Assembly (NCBI GenBank): GCA_045593825.1
Contig: JAZNXI010000046.1
Coordinates: 1 to 64,000, forward strand
Reading direction: 5' to 3'
Source of the DNA: SIG299 sp045593825
GTDB taxonomy: Bacteria > Bacillota > Clostridia > Lachnospirales > Lachnospiraceae
DNA: 64,000 nucleotides
Shown in pieces: positions 25,887-34,083 of this stretch. Made by a program: the position numbers and the translations under genes. How positions within the stretch are numbered: the first letter of the stretch is position 1; each line of letters begins with the position of its first letter. The notes under the pieces are model-generated. The model was not told where the DNA came from, searched no databases, and saw nothing but the letters and a program-made list of their open reading frames with translations.

Positions 25887-27344
25887 ATGGAAAATAACTT
25901 TATCATCGATCAGTCCAGAGCCCCGATTTATGAGGCGTTACAGAATTTTCGCCAGATGAGGGTGGTGCCCTTTGATGTGCCGGGTCATAAGCACGGCAAG
26001 GGAAATCCGGAGCTGACGGAGTTCCTTGGCGAGCAGTGTGTGGGCATTGACGTAAACAGTATGAAACCGTTGGATAACCTGTGTCATCCGGTGTCGGTGA
26101 TTCACGAGGCAGAGGTTTTGGCAGCAGATGCATTTGGCGCAGCCCATGCCTTCCTTATGGTGGGAGGTACCACCAGCTCGGTGCAGAGCATGGTGTTATC
26201 CACCTGTAAGCGGGGTGACAAAATTATATTGCCGCGGAATGTACATAGAAGCGTCATTAACGCCCTGGTGCTTTGCGGTGCCATTCCGGTGTATGTGAAT
26301 CCGGAGGTGGACCGGAAGCTTGGTATTTCCCTGGGCATGCAGCGGGAGCAGGTGGCAAAGGCCATTGCGGAGCACCCGGATGCGGTGGCGGTGTTTGTAA
26401 ATAACCCGACCTATTACGGCGTGTGCAGTGACTTGCGCGCTATTGTAAAGATGGCCCACGATGCCGGCATGTATTGTCTGGCGGACGAAGCCCATGGCAC
26501 CCATTTTTACTTTGGTGACGGTATGCCGGTGTCGGCCATGGCAGCAGGCGCGGATATGGCGGCGGTGTCCATGCACAAAAGCGGCGGAAGCTTAACCCAG
26601 TCAAGCCTCCTCCTCATTGGACCGCGGATGAATGTGGGACATGTGAGGCAGATTATCAACCTGACCCAGACTACGTCGGGCAGTTATCTTCTCATGTCAA
26701 GTCTTGATATCAGCCGCAGAAATTTAGTGCAGCGGGGCAGGCAGGTGTTTAAAAAGGTAATCGAGATGGCGGAGTACGCCAGGGAGGAAATCAATGCTAT
26801 CGGCGGCTACTATGCCTTTGGCAGGGAGTTAATCAACGGAAATTCGATTTATGATTTTGATCCGACAAAGCTCAGTGTCCACACCCGTGACATCGGACTG
26901 GCGGGCATTGAAGTATATGATTTGTTACGGGATGAATACGACATCCAGATAGAGTTTGGTGACATCGGTAATATTTTGGCGTATCTTTCGATTGGTGACC
27001 GCCCGCAGGAGCTGGAACGTTTGGTAAGTGCTCTTGCGGAAATCAGACGACGGTTTCAGATGGATTCCAATGGTCTTCTCAGTCAGGAATATATCGACCC
27101 TGAAGTGGTAACCAGTCCGCAGGAGGCGTTCTATGCAGCAAAAAAGAGCATGCCCCTGAAAGACAGTGCCGGCATGGTCTGCAGTGAGTTTGTTATGTGT
27201 TATCCGCCGGGAATTCCGATTCTGGCACCGGGAGAGCGCATCACACAGGATATTTTGGATTATATTGAGTATGCAAGAGTGAAGGGCTGTTCCCTGACCG
27301 GTCCGGAGGATCCGGAGATTTTGAATATTAACGTGCTTGCTTAA
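25887..27344 (+). CDS. speA: Arginine (Orn/Lys/Arg family) decarboxylase
   Basis: 485 residues from the ATG at 25887 after GTGAGGTG. A fold-type I PLP enzyme of the short Gram-positive form: DEAHGTHFYFG contacts the cofactor and the PLP lysine is in MHKSGGSLTQSS. Followed by spermidine synthase and agmatinase genes, so the likely reaction is arginine to agmatine, which agmatinase turns into putrescine. Lysine decarboxylase activity is a possible alternative from sequence alone. First gene of a five-gene operon; expression must pass the structured RNA and four-helix element unless a weak promoter was missed. Confidence 0.9.
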   Translation: MENNFIIDQSRAPIYEALQNFRQMRVVPFDVPGHKHGKGNPELTEFLGEQCVGIDVNSMKPLDNLCHPVSVIHEAEVLAADAFGAAHAFLMVGGTTSSVQSMVLSTCKRGDKIILPRNVHRSVINALVLCGAIPVYVNPEVDRKLGISLGMQREQVAKAIAEHPDAVAVFVNNPTYYGVCSDLRAIVKMAHDAGMYCLADEAHGTHFYFGDGMPVSAMAAGADMAAVSMHKSGGSLTQSSLLLIGPRMNVGHVRQIINLTQTTSGSYLLMSSLDISRRNLVQRGRQVFKKVIEMAEYAREEINAIGGYYAFGRELINGNSIYDFDPTKLSVHTRDIGLAGIEVYDLLRDEYDIQIEFGDIGNILAYLSIGDRPQELERLVSALAEIRRRFQMDSNGLLSQEYIDPEVVTSPQEAFYAAKKSMPLKDSAGMVCSEFVMCYPPGIPILAPGERITQDILDYIEYARVKGCSLTGPEDPEILNINVLA

Positions 27345-27389
27345 CATACAGGCGATGGGGTACAGACCTATGTAGAAAGGAAACAGACG

Positions 27390-28259
27390 ATGGATTTATG
27401 GTTTAGTGAGTTTCACGCTCCGGACGTAAAACACAGCATCCGGGTGAACCGGCATTTGTATTCCGGGAAGAGTGAGTTTCAGCAGATTGACATTTTTGAA
27501 ACCCCGGAATTTGGCAGGGTGTTGACGCTGGATGGCAACGTTATGCTGACGGAGCGGGATGAGTTTATATACGATGAAATGATAACCCACGTGCCCATGT
27601 CGGTGCATCCGTGTGTAATGGATGTGCTGGTCATCGGTGCGGGAGACGGCGGTGTAGTAAAGGAACTGGCCAGATACGAATGCGTGGAGCGCATTGATTT
27701 GGTGGAAATGGACCCGCAGGTAATTGAGGCATGCCGGACCTATCTGCCGGAAAATGCCAGCCGCTTAGACGACAGCAGAGTGCATATTACCTATGACAAT
27801 GCCCTGCGCTTTATCAGACGGTGCAGCAATCGTTACGACCTGATTATTGTGGATTCCAACGACCCCTTCGGACCGTCGGAAGGGTATTTTACCAAGGAGT
27901 TTTACGGCAGCTGCTATAACGCCTTAAAGGAAGACGGCATTATGGTAAACCAGCAGGGAAGCCCGTTCTATAAGCATGATGCGGAGGCCATGCAGCGAAG
28001 CCACAAGCGCATTGTTTCTACCTTCCCTATCAGCCGGGTGTATCAGGCCCACATACCGACCTATGCGGCGGGCTACTGGCTCTTTGGCTTTGCCAGTAAG
28101 AAGTATCATCCGGTGGATGATTTTGATGCGGGGAAGTGGAAGAATCTGCACCTTCGGACAAAGTATTACACCACGAAGCTGCATATCGGTTCCTTTTATC
28201 TTCCGGCGTATTTAGAGGAGATGCTGGAGGAAGTGGAGAAGGAAAACTGTTGTAAATAA
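27390..28259 (+). CDS. speE: Spermidine synthase (aminopropyltransferase)
   Basis: 289 residues; ATG at 27390 follows AGAAAGGA. The Rossmann methyltransferase-like core has VIGAGDGGVVKE (decarboxylated-AdoMet site) and IIVDSNDPFGPSE, the catalytic Asp loop. It transfers an aminopropyl group to putrescine to make spermidine. No S-adenosylmethionine decarboxylase gene is in this operon, while the last two genes encode the carboxyspermidine route, so the enzyme may depend on speD elsewhere or use another substrate. Confidence 0.93.
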   Translation: MDLWFSEFHAPDVKHSIRVNRHLYSGKSEFQQIDIFETPEFGRVLTLDGNVMLTERDEFIYDEMITHVPMSVHPCVMDVLVIGAGDGGVVKELARYECVERIDLVEMDPQVIEACRTYLPENASRLDDSRVHITYDNALRFIRRCSNRYDLIIVDSNDPFGPSEGYFTKEFYGSCYNALKEDGIMVNQQGSPFYKHDAEAMQRSHKRIVSTFPISRVYQAHIPTYAAGYWLFGFASKKYHPVDDFDAGKWKNLHLRTKYYTTKLHIGSFYLPAYLEEMLEEVEKENCCK

Positions 28260-28275
28260 GCAGGAAGGAGAAACT

Positions 28276-29133
28276 ATGCTTGGTAAAAATATAGAAACCT
28301 TTATCGGTTGTGACTGTGAGTACGATGAGGCACAGATTGTGTTGTTTGGCGCGCCCTTTGATTCCACCACCAGCTTCCGGCCGGGGGCAAGATTCGGTTC
28401 TGCCGCCATGCGCCACGAGAGCTTCGGCCTGGAAACCTACAGTCCGTATCAGGACAAGGATTTAACCGATGTAAACATTTTTGACTCCGGGGATTTGGAG
28501 CTTTGCTTTGGCAGTGCGGAGAGTGCCCTGGCAGACATTGAAGAGAGAACAGAACAGATTTTAGAGGATGGCAAGCTGCCCCTGCTTCTTGGCGGCGAGC
28601 ATCTGGTAACCTTGGGAGCAGTCCGGGCGGTTCATAAGCAGTATCCGGATTTACATATCATTCACTTTGATGCCCATGCGGATTTGCGTGAGGACTATCT
28701 GGGGGCGGCGCTTAGTCATGCCTGTGTCATGCGGCGTTGTCACGACCTGCTTGGTGATGGACGGATTCACCAGTTTTGTATCCGCAGTGGAGAGCGGGCA
28801 GAGTTTGAGTTTGCAAAGCAGCATACCAACCTGCATAAGTTTGGATTCCACGGCCTTGCGGAACTGGTAAGGGAGCTCCGGGAGGAAAACATCCCGGTCT
28901 ATTTTACGATTGATTTGGATTGTCTGGACCCTTCGGTTTTTCCGGGGACAGGCACTCCCGAGGCCGGCGGAGTAACCTTTATCCAGCTGCTGGATGCCAT
29001 CCGCCAGGTGGCGGCAGCAAATGTTGTGGGAGCAGATGTAAACGAGCTTGCCCCGATGTTAGATGCCAGCGGAGTGTCCACTGCAACGGCGTGCAAGGTG
29101 CTGCGGGAGCTGCTGCTTGCGCTGTGTGAGTAA
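28276..29133 (+). CDS. speB: Agmatinase
   Basis: 285 residues; ATG at 28276 follows AAGGAG. Ureohydrolase family with the binuclear manganese ligands GGEHLVT, HFDAHADLR and TIDLDCLDPS. It splits agmatine to putrescine and urea, linking the arginine decarboxylase upstream with the spermidine-forming enzymes. Arginase is unlikely because of the operon partners and the agmatinase-type length. Confidence 0.93.
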   Translation: MLGKNIETFIGCDCEYDEAQIVLFGAPFDSTTSFRPGARFGSAAMRHESFGLETYSPYQDKDLTDVNIFDSGDLELCFGSAESALADIEERTEQILEDGKLPLLLGGEHLVTLGAVRAVHKQYPDLHIIHFDAHADLREDYLGAALSHACVMRRCHDLLGDGRIHQFCIRSGERAEFEFAKQHTNLHKFGFHGLAELVRELREENIPVYFTIDLDCLDPSVFPGTGTPEAGGVTFIQLLDAIRQVAAANVVGADVNELAPMLDASGVSTATACKVLRELLLALCE

Positions 29134-29168
29134 GTTATTTGTTTGGAAAAGAAGGGAGAATACATATT

Positions 29169-30428
29169 ATGAGCAGAGTTTTAGTAATCGGCTGCGGTGG
29201 CGTGGCTAATGTAGCAATCAGAAAATGCTGTCAGGTAAGCGAGGTGTTCACCGAGCTTTGTATTGCCAGCCGCACCAAGGAAAAATGCGACGCCCTGGCA
29301 AAGGATTTGGAAGGAAAGACACGCACAAAAATTACAACCGCACAGGTGGATGCGGATGATGTGCAGCAGGTAATTGATTTAATTAAGTCCTATCAGCCGG
29401 ATTTGGTTATGAATATTGCCCTGCCGTACCAGGATTTAACCATTATGGATGCCTGCCTGGCCTGCGGTGTTAATTACATGGATACTGCCAACTATGAGCC
29501 GGAGGATACGGAAGATCCTGAGTGGCGCGCTATCTACGAAAAGCGCTGCAAGGAAGCCGGCTTTTCCGCTTACTTTGATTACAGCTGGCAGTGGGCGTAC
29601 CGGGAAAAGTTTGAGAAGGCAGGTCTTACCGCACTGCTTGGCTGCGGCTTCGACCCGGGGGTTACCCAGGCATATTGCGCTTATGCAAAGAAGCATGAAT
29701 TTGATACCATTGATACCATTGATATTTTAGACTGCAACGGCGGCGATCATGGTTATCCGTTTGCCACCAACTTTAACCCGGAGGTAAATCTTCGTGAGGT
29801 GTCCGCACCGGGCAGCTACTGGGAGGACGGCCACTGGGTGGAAATCCCGGCCATGAGCATCAAGAGAGAATACAATTTTGACTGCGTGGGCGACAAGGAT
29901 ATGTACCTTTTGCACCACGAGGAAATTGAATCTTTGGCGCTGAACATCCCGGAGGTAAAAAGAATCCGCTTCTTTATGACCTTCGGCCAGAGCTACTTAA
30001 CCCATATGAAGTGTCTGGAAAATGTGGGCATGCTGTCCACCACCCCAATTGAATTTGAAGGTCATGAAATTGTGCCGATTAAGTTTTTAAAGGCACTGCT
30101 TCCGGACCCGGCAAGCCTTGGCCCGCGCACCCACGGCAAGACTAATATCGGCTGTATTTTTACCGGTAAAAAGGACGGCAAAGAAAAGACTTATTATATT
30201 TATAACGTGTGCGACCATCAGGAATGCTACCAGGAGGTGCAGAGCCAGGCCATCAGTTATACTACCGGTGTTCCGGCAATGTGCGGTGCCCTGATGCTGC
30301 TCACCGGCAAATGGAACAAGGCCGGCGTTTATACCGTGGAGGAGTTCGATCCGGACCCATTTTTGGATGCCCTGGATAAGTACGGTCTACCAAGAAAAGA
30401 AAATTTCAATCCGGAGCTGGTGGACTGA
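29169..30428 (+). CDS. Carboxynorspermidine/carboxyspermidine dehydrogenase (saccharopine dehydrogenase family)
   Basis: 419 residues from the ATG at 29169 after AAGGGAG; an earlier in-frame start lacks the N-terminal Rossmann motif. VIGCGGVANVAIRKC binds NADPH. The family joins putrescine or diaminopropane to aspartate semialdehyde to give carboxyspermidine or carboxynorspermidine. The stop overlaps the decarboxylase start (TGATG), so the two are coupled. With putrescine made upstream, carboxyspermidine is the expected product. Confidence 0.92.
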   Translation: MSRVLVIGCGGVANVAIRKCCQVSEVFTELCIASRTKEKCDALAKDLEGKTRTKITTAQVDADDVQQVIDLIKSYQPDLVMNIALPYQDLTIMDACLACGVNYMDTANYEPEDTEDPEWRAIYEKRCKEAGFSAYFDYSWQWAYREKFEKAGLTALLGCGFDPGVTQAYCAYAKKHEFDTIDTIDILDCNGGDHGYPFATNFNPEVNLREVSAPGSYWEDGHWVEIPAMSIKREYNFDCVGDKDMYLLHHEEIESLALNIPEVKRIRFFMTFGQSYLTHMKCLENVGMLSTTPIEFEGHEIVPIKFLKALLPDPASLGPRTHGKTNIGCIFTGKKDGKEKTYYIYNVCDHQECYQEVQSQAISYTTGVPAMCGALMLLTGKWNKAGVYTVEEFDPDPFLDALDKYGLPRKENFNPELVD

Positions 30429-31675
30429 TGGAACGGGCAGCAAAGTATCCGGTTTATGCCGGTTTGGAAGGAAGCGAATTAGAGAAAAAATTGGGAATAT
30501 TGCCTACGCCATGCTACGTTATTGACGACACAAAGCTGCGGCAAAACGGAGAAATTCTGGCAGGAGTAAGCGCCCGCACCGGATGCAAAATTCTGCTGGC
30601 GCAAAAGGCATTTTCCAACTATGATTTTTATCCGCTGCTTGCGGATTATCTGGCGGGCACCGAGGCCAGCGGCCTTTATGAGGCACGCCTCGGCGCAGAG
30701 GAAATGCCGGGAAAAGAAGTCCATGTATTTTGCGGTGCTTACCGGGAAGACGAGTTCGAGGAATTGCTACAGTATGCAGACCACATTGTATTTAATTCTG
30801 TGCATCAGCTTGCAAAGTTCGGCACCCGGGCAAAGGCCGCAGGAAAAAGTGTGGGACTCCGGATTAACCCGGAATGCTCCACCCAGGAGGGTCATGCCAT
30901 TTACGACCCTTGCGCTCCGGGCAGCCGCCTTGGAGTAACGAGGGAAGTGTGGAATAAGGAAATGTCCGCCGATTTGTTGCAATTGCTGGACGGCTTACAT
31001 TTCCACACCCTTTGTGAGCAGGATTCTGACGCCTTGGAAACAACACTTCGGGCAGTGGAGGAAAAGTTCGGGGATGTTCTGCCACAAATGCAATGGCTCA
31101 ATATGGGCGGTGGACATCATATCACCAAACCGGGCTATGATGTGGAAAAGCTGGAGAAGTGTGTAACCTACGCACAGGACAAGTGGAAACTTCAGGTATA
31201 TTTGGAGCCGGGAGAAGCGGTGGCATTAAACGCCGGGTACCTGGTAACAAGAGTGTTGGATGTGGTGGAAAACAGTGGTGTCAGAATTGCTATTCTGGAT
31301 GCTTCTGCCGCCTGCCACATGCCTGACGTAATAGAGATGCCGTATACGCCGCCACTGCACGGTGCGGTAAAAGCTGAGGATGCAGATGCTTCAGAAGCGA
31401 CACGGAGCAATGGCTTGCAACAACCGCGATACGGCTACCGCTTAGCCGGTCCCACCTGCCTGGCCGGAGATGTGATAGGGGACTATTATTTTAAGCAGGA
31501 GTTACAAGAAAGGGATATACTTGTTTTTGAGGATATGGCCATTTACACCACCTGCAAAAACAATACCTTCAACGGCATGCCTCTGCCGGATATATGGAAG
31601 AGGACAGAAGAAGGAAAATTAATACAGTTAACAACCTTTGGATACAAAGATTTTAAATACCGATTGGGCAGCTAA
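30428..31675 (+). CDS. nspC: Carboxynorspermidine/carboxyspermidine decarboxylase
   Basis: 415 residues starting inside the TGATG overlap. An alanine-racemase-fold PLP decarboxylase: the PLP lysine is in ILLAQKAFSNYD near residue 58, with GGGHHITKPGYDVE at the phosphate site, the C-terminal-domain DVIGDYYF and the aromatic block MAIYTTCKNNTFNG. It decarboxylates carboxyspermidine to spermidine. Last gene of the polyamine operon, closed by a bidirectional terminator. Confidence 0.94.
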   Translation: MERAAKYPVYAGLEGSELEKKLGILPTPCYVIDDTKLRQNGEILAGVSARTGCKILLAQKAFSNYDFYPLLADYLAGTEASGLYEARLGAEEMPGKEVHVFCGAYREDEFEELLQYADHIVFNSVHQLAKFGTRAKAAGKSVGLRINPECSTQEGHAIYDPCAPGSRLGVTREVWNKEMSADLLQLLDGLHFHTLCEQDSDALETTLRAVEEKFGDVLPQMQWLNMGGGHHITKPGYDVEKLEKCVTYAQDKWKLQVYLEPGEAVALNAGYLVTRVLDVVENSGVRIAILDASAACHMPDVIEMPYTPPLHGAVKAEDADASEATRSNGLQQPRYGYRLAGPTCLAGDVIGDYYFKQELQERDILVFEDMAIYTTCKNNTFNGMPLPDIWKRTEEGKLIQLTTFGYKDFKYRLGS

Positions 31676-31681
31676 TCGAAA

Positions 31682-31743
31682 AAAAGAGATATTCCAAAGC
31701 AGTTCCTCTCCATAAAAAGGGAACTGCATGGAATATCTCTTTT
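31682..31743 (+). terminator. Bidirectional terminator between nspC and the CotH gene
   Basis: A 14-bp outer stem (31682-31695 with 31730-31743) and an inner GCAGTTCC/GGGAACTGC stem, with A and T runs at both ends, serve the converging operons. Confidence 0.85.
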
Positions 31744-31748
31744 GATAT

Positions 31749-33890
31749 TTATTTAGGTTCAAAAACAGCCTGTAAAGTCATAGCGGATTCCATCTTAATA
31801 TCCTGGGAAGGGGCTGCTGCATCGGCAAGCTCGCCTTTCTTTACTTCCCAACGGACAAACTTGTATCCGTCGGCAGGAACCGCGGTAATATTTACGGTAA
31901 GTTCAGGATTGTACATACCGCCAAAATCAAAGGTTAAGTCAAGCGCGCGGCCATTTACTAAAATAGTACCCATGGTCTTGTCGTTGGTGTTCAGGCTTAA
32001 CTTGGAAGCAGACTTCAAACCAAAAATCTTCTTTATCATGTTTGGCATAGCCATATAACGCTTGGAAATGAAACTGCTTAAGTCCTTTAACTTGCCTGCG
32101 TGGTGGCCTTCCGGATTCATGGCAATCCAGTCGGGACCAAAACGCTTCCAGGAGTCGGAAAGCAGTGTGGTGTAAGTGCCGGACATGGCATCCAGCGCCC
32201 GTTTTGCCACCTTTGGCTCCAGGTAAATATTTCTCATATCGCACAGGGCAAGGATGAAATCGTGTTTAAAGCTTTCATTTTTCATTAAAGAGCGGAAGAT
32301 TTCAATCGGTGCATGAGTTTCTATGTTCTGTGTGTATACTTCATCCACGGAGGATTCCAGCACGCCGCTGATGTTGTCGGTGTTGGCACTGTCAGGACCA
32401 TCGTAAATACCGGTGGAGAAGTCGGTGTCATACACTGCCATACGCCACTTGCCGTCGGACCACTGGGTGGCACCATCGGCGGTACGTACACGCCACATGC
32501 GCCAGTTGTTGTTATCAAAGATGCTGTCCTTGTTGAAGATGTAAAGGTTAAACGCACAGTAATCGATGAAGGAGTCCATATCAATCATGTCGCAGGCCTT
32601 TTTGTAGTTGGCTTCGTCAGACATGTCGTTGCCGGTGATGAAATCAAATAAATCATAGTACAGCTGGATATCAGCTTCCTCGCCGTCTTCCAGTTCCCCC
32701 TTTTTAATGAGAACGATATTGTTGTTGTCGATGCCGTAGTTGTTTTCAAAGTAGTTGTCGCTGTAGTCTTCGGTAATGGTGTACATGCCCCAGTATTCGC
32801 CGTTGATGAAAACAACGCAAGGGGTGTGCTGCTGGGTATCGAAGTTGGCATCCTGCACCAGATTCTGCAGATATGGGTCACGGAGACGTCCAAAGTCTGC
32901 ATCGTTACCGCCGATACGAAGTACGAAGGACTTGTATTTTCTTAAAATATCGGTGCCGTCGGACTTCATATTACCCGGAATCAGCTCGTACTTTAAGTTC
33001 TTTTTGCCGTAATCCTCGCGGGCATAAATGCGGATACTTTTCTGGGCCTGGTTACGGGTACTGGCACCCATGATGCGCATGCCCATGTCCTGCTTGAAGC
33101 CCGGAGTTTCATTTGCTGTAATAAGCTCTACGGAAACCGGACGTTCCCATTCGCGGCCGCGGTTGGTGTAGTTACCCTGCATCTGCCAACTTTCTAAGGC
33201 AGCATTTACCGGGTCGGAAACAAAATCGTCGTAGGTTTTACCAAGAGTGTAAATACCGGTTTCGTAGTTGAAGAGATTATCAAAATCGGTAATCAGGGAA
33301 ACCACCGGAACATCCAAAAATTTTGCACGGTCGAGGCCGACAAAGTAGGTGGCATGGAATACGTTTGTGGTGGTGCCGTCCGGTAAAACCGCCATGGCGC
33401 GGATTACGGTGCCCTTGTCTACGTTAAAGTTTAGAGAGTAAGTGTAATTCGGAGCGATGTCGGTTTGGGCAGACAGCACGTTTGGCTCATTGGTTCTGTT
33501 TTTGAGAGTAATCGGACCCTCATACAGAGTGGAGCTTTCGGTTGGGATGCTGCCGTCTAAGGTATAGTATATTTTGGCATCGTTTGCGGTACAGTACAGG
33601 GTAAGTTCCTGCTCCTTGTCATAGAAGCCGCTTTCTAAGCTGAAACCAACGTAATCACCTTCCGGAGTAGGAGTCGGTGTAATGGTTTCTGTCGGAGTAG
33701 GAAGTGCCGCAGTGCCGGAATTTTCTGTGGAAGTACCGGCGGTTCCCGGTGTGGTTTCGCCGGCGGTTCCTGTGTTATCGGAAGATGGGGCATTTGTGTT
33801 ACCCGGAGTGCCTGAGTTTCCTTCTTTGTTACAGCCGATAAGACCTGCAAGAAGGAAACCCAGTAACAAAATGATGGAAAATTTCTTCAT
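31749..33890 (-). CDS. CotH-kinase family lipoprotein 1
   Basis: 713 residues from the ATG at 33890 after GAGAGGA; the longer upstream frame covers its promoter. The lipobox is LIGC. A Ser/Thr/Gly/Pro-rich linker follows to about residue 75. A chitobiase C-terminal-like beta domain comes next (FSLESGFYDKEQELTLYC, YYTLDGSIPT), then the CotH kinase-like domain (about 190-590) with DFGRLRDPYLQ, NGEYWGMYTITEDY and AVYDTDFSTG, where Asp binds metal in CotH. The C-terminus holds a VPADGYKFVRWEV repeat. CotH-type proteins phosphorylate surface proteins outside the cytosol in other bacteria; the target here is unknown. Confidence 0.9.
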   Translation of the reverse strand: MKKFSIILLLGFLLAGLIGCNKEGNSGTPGNTNAPSSDNTGTAGETTPGTAGTSTENSGTAALPTPTETITPTPTPEGDYVGFSLESGFYDKEQELTLYCTANDAKIYYTLDGSIPTESSTLYEGPITLKNRTNEPNVLSAQTDIAPNYTYSLNFNVDKGTVIRAMAVLPDGTTTNVFHATYFVGLDRAKFLDVPVVSLITDFDNLFNYETGIYTLGKTYDDFVSDPVNAALESWQMQGNYTNRGREWERPVSVELITANETPGFKQDMGMRIMGASTRNQAQKSIRIYAREDYGKKNLKYELIPGNMKSDGTDILRKYKSFVLRIGGNDADFGRLRDPYLQNLVQDANFDTQQHTPCVVFINGEYWGMYTITEDYSDNYFENNYGIDNNNIVLIKKGELEDGEEADIQLYYDLFDFITGNDMSDEANYKKACDMIDMDSFIDYCAFNLYIFNKDSIFDNNNWRMWRVRTADGATQWSDGKWRMAVYDTDFSTGIYDGPDSANTDNISGVLESSVDEVYTQNIETHAPIEIFRSLMKNESFKHDFILALCDMRNIYLEPKVAKRALDAMSGTYTTLLSDSWKRFGPDWIAMNPEGHHAGKLKDLSSFISKRYMAMPNMIKKIFGLKSASKLSLNTNDKTMGTILVNGRALDLTFDFGGMYNPELTVNITAVPADGYKFVRWEVKKGELADAAAPSQDIKMESAMTLQAVFEPK

Positions 33891-33962
33891 GATGATATCC
33901 TCTCTTCTTTTTGTGATATGTTTTATATTGGACATTTTATGTAATAAAAATAAACTGTCCTC

Positions 33963-33991
33963 AGTATACAACAGGAAACACTTTTTCACAA
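33963..33991 (-). promoter_or_regulatory. Promoter of CotH lipoprotein 1
   Basis: TTGTGA and TATACT, 17 bases apart, on the minus strand. The same two boxes with the same spacing precede the paralogue. Confidence 0.75.
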
Positions 33992-34048
33992 TAACGTGAC
34001 AGAGAAGTCAGCAATAATCAAGGGAAAGTGAGCAACAAATGGCACAAA

Positions 34049-34076
34049 AAAAGAGGCAGATGTCTGCCTCTTTTAA
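34049..34076 (-). terminator. Terminator of CotH lipoprotein 2
   Basis: Perfect stem AAAAGAGGCAGA / TCTGCCTCTTTT directly after the stop codon, with a T run on the minus strand. Confidence 0.85.
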
Positions 34077-34083
34077 AAATTGG

